From positions 1 to 64,000 of the forward strand of contig JADZEX010000086.1 in assembly GCA_020850355.1 (NCBI GenBank): a stretch of 64,000 bases of DNA, given 5' to 3'. The notes under the pieces were generated by a model that saw nothing but the letters and a program-made list of their open reading frames with translations, was not told the origin of the DNA and did not search any database. Below are positions 62,803 to 64,000 of this stretch, piece by piece. The stretch's first letter is position 1, and every line of letters starts with the position of its first letter. Source of the DNA: Fimbriimonadaceae bacterium. GTDB taxonomy: Bacteria > Armatimonadota > UBA10988. Position numbers and translations under genes: made by a program.

Positions 62803-64000
62803 ATGCCAACGCTCAACCGCCGCCATTTTCTGTCGGCCGGGGCCGCCCTGGCCGGTTCGGCGATGCTGCCCCGCCGCGCTGCCGCGCAAGGCCGCCGCCC
62901 GCCAAACGTCGTCTTCATCCTGGCCGACGACTGGGGCTGGGGTGACCTGAGCTGCTACGGCAACCCAACCTTGCGGACGCCGAACCTCGACCGGCTGGCC
63001 GCCTTCGGCACCCGCTTCACCAACTTCTACGTGGCCGGATCGGTCTGCTCGCCCAGCCGCTGCGGCTTCCTGACCGGCCGCTGCCCGGCCCGCTACGGCG
63101 TCCACGGCCACTTCGCGACCGCCGACCAGAACGCCGCACGGGCAATGCCGAACTGGCTCGACCCGGCCACGCCGACCATCGTGCGGCTGCTCAAGGAGGC
63201 CGGCTACGCCACCGGCCACTTCGGCAAGTGGCACCTCGGCAGCGGGGCCGACGCACCGTTCGTCAAGGACTATGGGTTTGACGAGTGTCGGACCAACGTC
63301 AGTCGTGACAACAACCTGGTCGATGGACCGTCACCGCGGTCGGCCTCGTCGCAGGTGATCTGCGACCATACGATGCGCTTCATCGAGGCGCATCGCAGCC
63401 GGCCGTTCTACGTCAACTGCTGGCTGAACGACGTCCACGCCACGCTCGACCCGTCGTCGGAGCAGCTCGAGGCGGTCAAGAACTGGGGCGTCACCGACAT
63501 CGGGAACAAGACCAAGTACACCACGCCGCAGCAGGTCTACTACGCCGCGGCGATGGATGCCGACAAGCAGATTGGGCGCATCCTCGACAAGCTCCGCGAG
63601 CTGGACCTGATCAACGACACGATCCTGGTCTTCAGCAGCGACAACGGGCCGGAGGACATGGCCATCGGCAATGCTCGCCACAGCGGGGTGGGCAGTCCGG
63701 GGCCGTTCCGGGGCCGCAAGCGCAGCCTTTACGACGGGGGCATCCGAGTGCCGCTGATCGTGCGCTGGATTGGGCACACGCCGCCGGGCAGCGTCGACCA
63801 CGAGACCGTGATCGGCGGAGTCGACTGGCTGCCGACGATTGCCGCGGCGTGCGGCGTGAACGTGCCGGCCGACCTCGCACTGGATGGCCAGAGTCTGCTG
63901 CCAGCGCTGAACGGCGCGCCCACCGCGCGCCAGACACCGTTGCGCTGGGAGTGGCGCTACCGGATCGTCGGGCACCCGTCCAACATCAGCCCGAACCTGG
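62803..64000 (+). CDS. Tat-exported sulfatase (CSPSR), 3' end outside the window
   Basis: 399 residues seen; the frame is open to the last base. ATG 62803 with GAGG 7 bases ahead. Twin-arginine signal NRRHFLSAGAALAGSAM, metal motif FILADDWGWGDLS, FGly motif CSPSRCGFLTG (Cys82), GHFGKWHLG, LNDVHA and VFSSDNGPEDM, all arylsulfatase-like features, then LYDGGIRVPLIV. Sulfate-ester hydrolysis outside the cytoplasm. Nine bases after the Thr-sulfatase-like gene, same operon. A sulfatase-maturase is expected elsewhere on the chromosome. Confidence 0.93.
   Translation, partial: MPTLNRRHFLSAGAALAGSAMLPRRAAAQGRRPPNVVFILADDWGWGDLSCYGNPTLRTPNLDRLAAFGTRFTNFYVAGSVCSPSRCGFLTGRCPARYGVHGHFATADQNAARAMPNWLDPATPTIVRLLKEAGYATGHFGKWHLGSGADAPFVKDYGFDECRTNVSRDNNLVDGPSPRSASSQVICDHTMRFIEAHRSRPFYVNCWLNDVHATLDPSSEQLEAVKNWGVTDIGNKTKYTTPQQVYYAAAMDADKQIGRILDKLRELDLINDTILVFSSDNGPEDMAIGNARHSGVGSPGPFRGRKRSLYDGGIRVPLIVRWIGHTPPGSVDHETVIGGVDWLPTIAAACGVNVPADLALDGQSLLPALNGAPTARQTPLRWEWRYRIVGHPSNISPNL

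Overview
The window is about 64 kb of very GC-rich (roughly 70%), gene-dense bacterial chromosome. It has almost no intergenic space, frequent ATGA stop/start overlaps, GTG and TTG starts, and one tRNA-Ala(CGC). The gene families are sulfatases, Gfo/Idh/MocA oxidoreductases, PIG-L deacetylases, a DUF1080 protein, GHL10 and other secreted glycoside hydrolases, URO-D-like proteins, and a Ski2-like helicase. That mix is typical of glycan-degrading heterotrophs of the Planctomycetota/Verrucomicrobiota/Lentisphaerota/Armatimonadota type. The LpxL-like acyltransferase and the many Sec or Tat signal peptides suggest a diderm. No single phylum can be fixed from the sequence alone.

Layout. 1-7.1 kb: tail of a PIG-L protein, then a Tat-exported MocA oxidoreductase, a HEAT/discoidin/DUF1080 fusion and a beta-helix/PKD protein in one plus-strand operon. 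7.1-13.2 kb: degenerate CPBP membrane protein, tRNA-Ala with its own promoter and terminator, a thioredoxin-fold protein, and a giant secreted GH129/GH101-like enzyme. 13.2-13.9 kb: a UPF0175/DUF3368 toxin-antitoxin pair. 13.9-19.4 kb: a giant secreted lyase-like/beta-propeller protein diverging from a DEAD-box RNA helicase. 19.5-23.4 kb: the most unusual gene, a RelE-like/UvrD-helicase/tandem-repeat fusion whose last repeats are out of frame. 23.4-26.5 kb: a three-gene secreted-protein operon. 26.8-29.2 kb: a HelY/Ski2-like helicase.

29.2-35.4 kb: minus-strand operon (GHL10, YpdA-like reductase, conserved unknown, EamA, secreted hydrolase). 35.5-40.5 kb: plus-strand operon (LpxL-like acyltransferase, beta-propeller, secreted unknown, alpha-galactosidase). 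40.5-40.6 kb: a dispersed palindromic repeat. 40.6-43.4 kb: GH29 fucosidase and a secreted unknown, minus strand. 43.5-49.7 kb: plus-strand operon (MocA, Cys-rich unknown, lectin/CAP protein, GH5-like enzyme). 49.7-59.6 kb: seven-gene minus-strand operon (URO-D-like, MocA, sulfatase, DUF1961, BNR propeller, sulfatase, DapA-like lyase). 60-64 kb: plus-strand operon (GNAT, PIG-L deacetylase, a sulfatase-like protein with Thr at the catalytic position, and an ordinary sulfatase cut by the window edge).

The genes fit a programme of breaking down sulfated, fucosylated, galactosylated and possibly N-acetylated glycans: extracellular glycosidases and lyases, sulfatases and deacetylases, then redox and aldolase-type enzymes. 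No obvious sugar transporter and no transcription factor is present in the whole window. All functional calls are from motif reading and recalled family resemblance, not from database searches.
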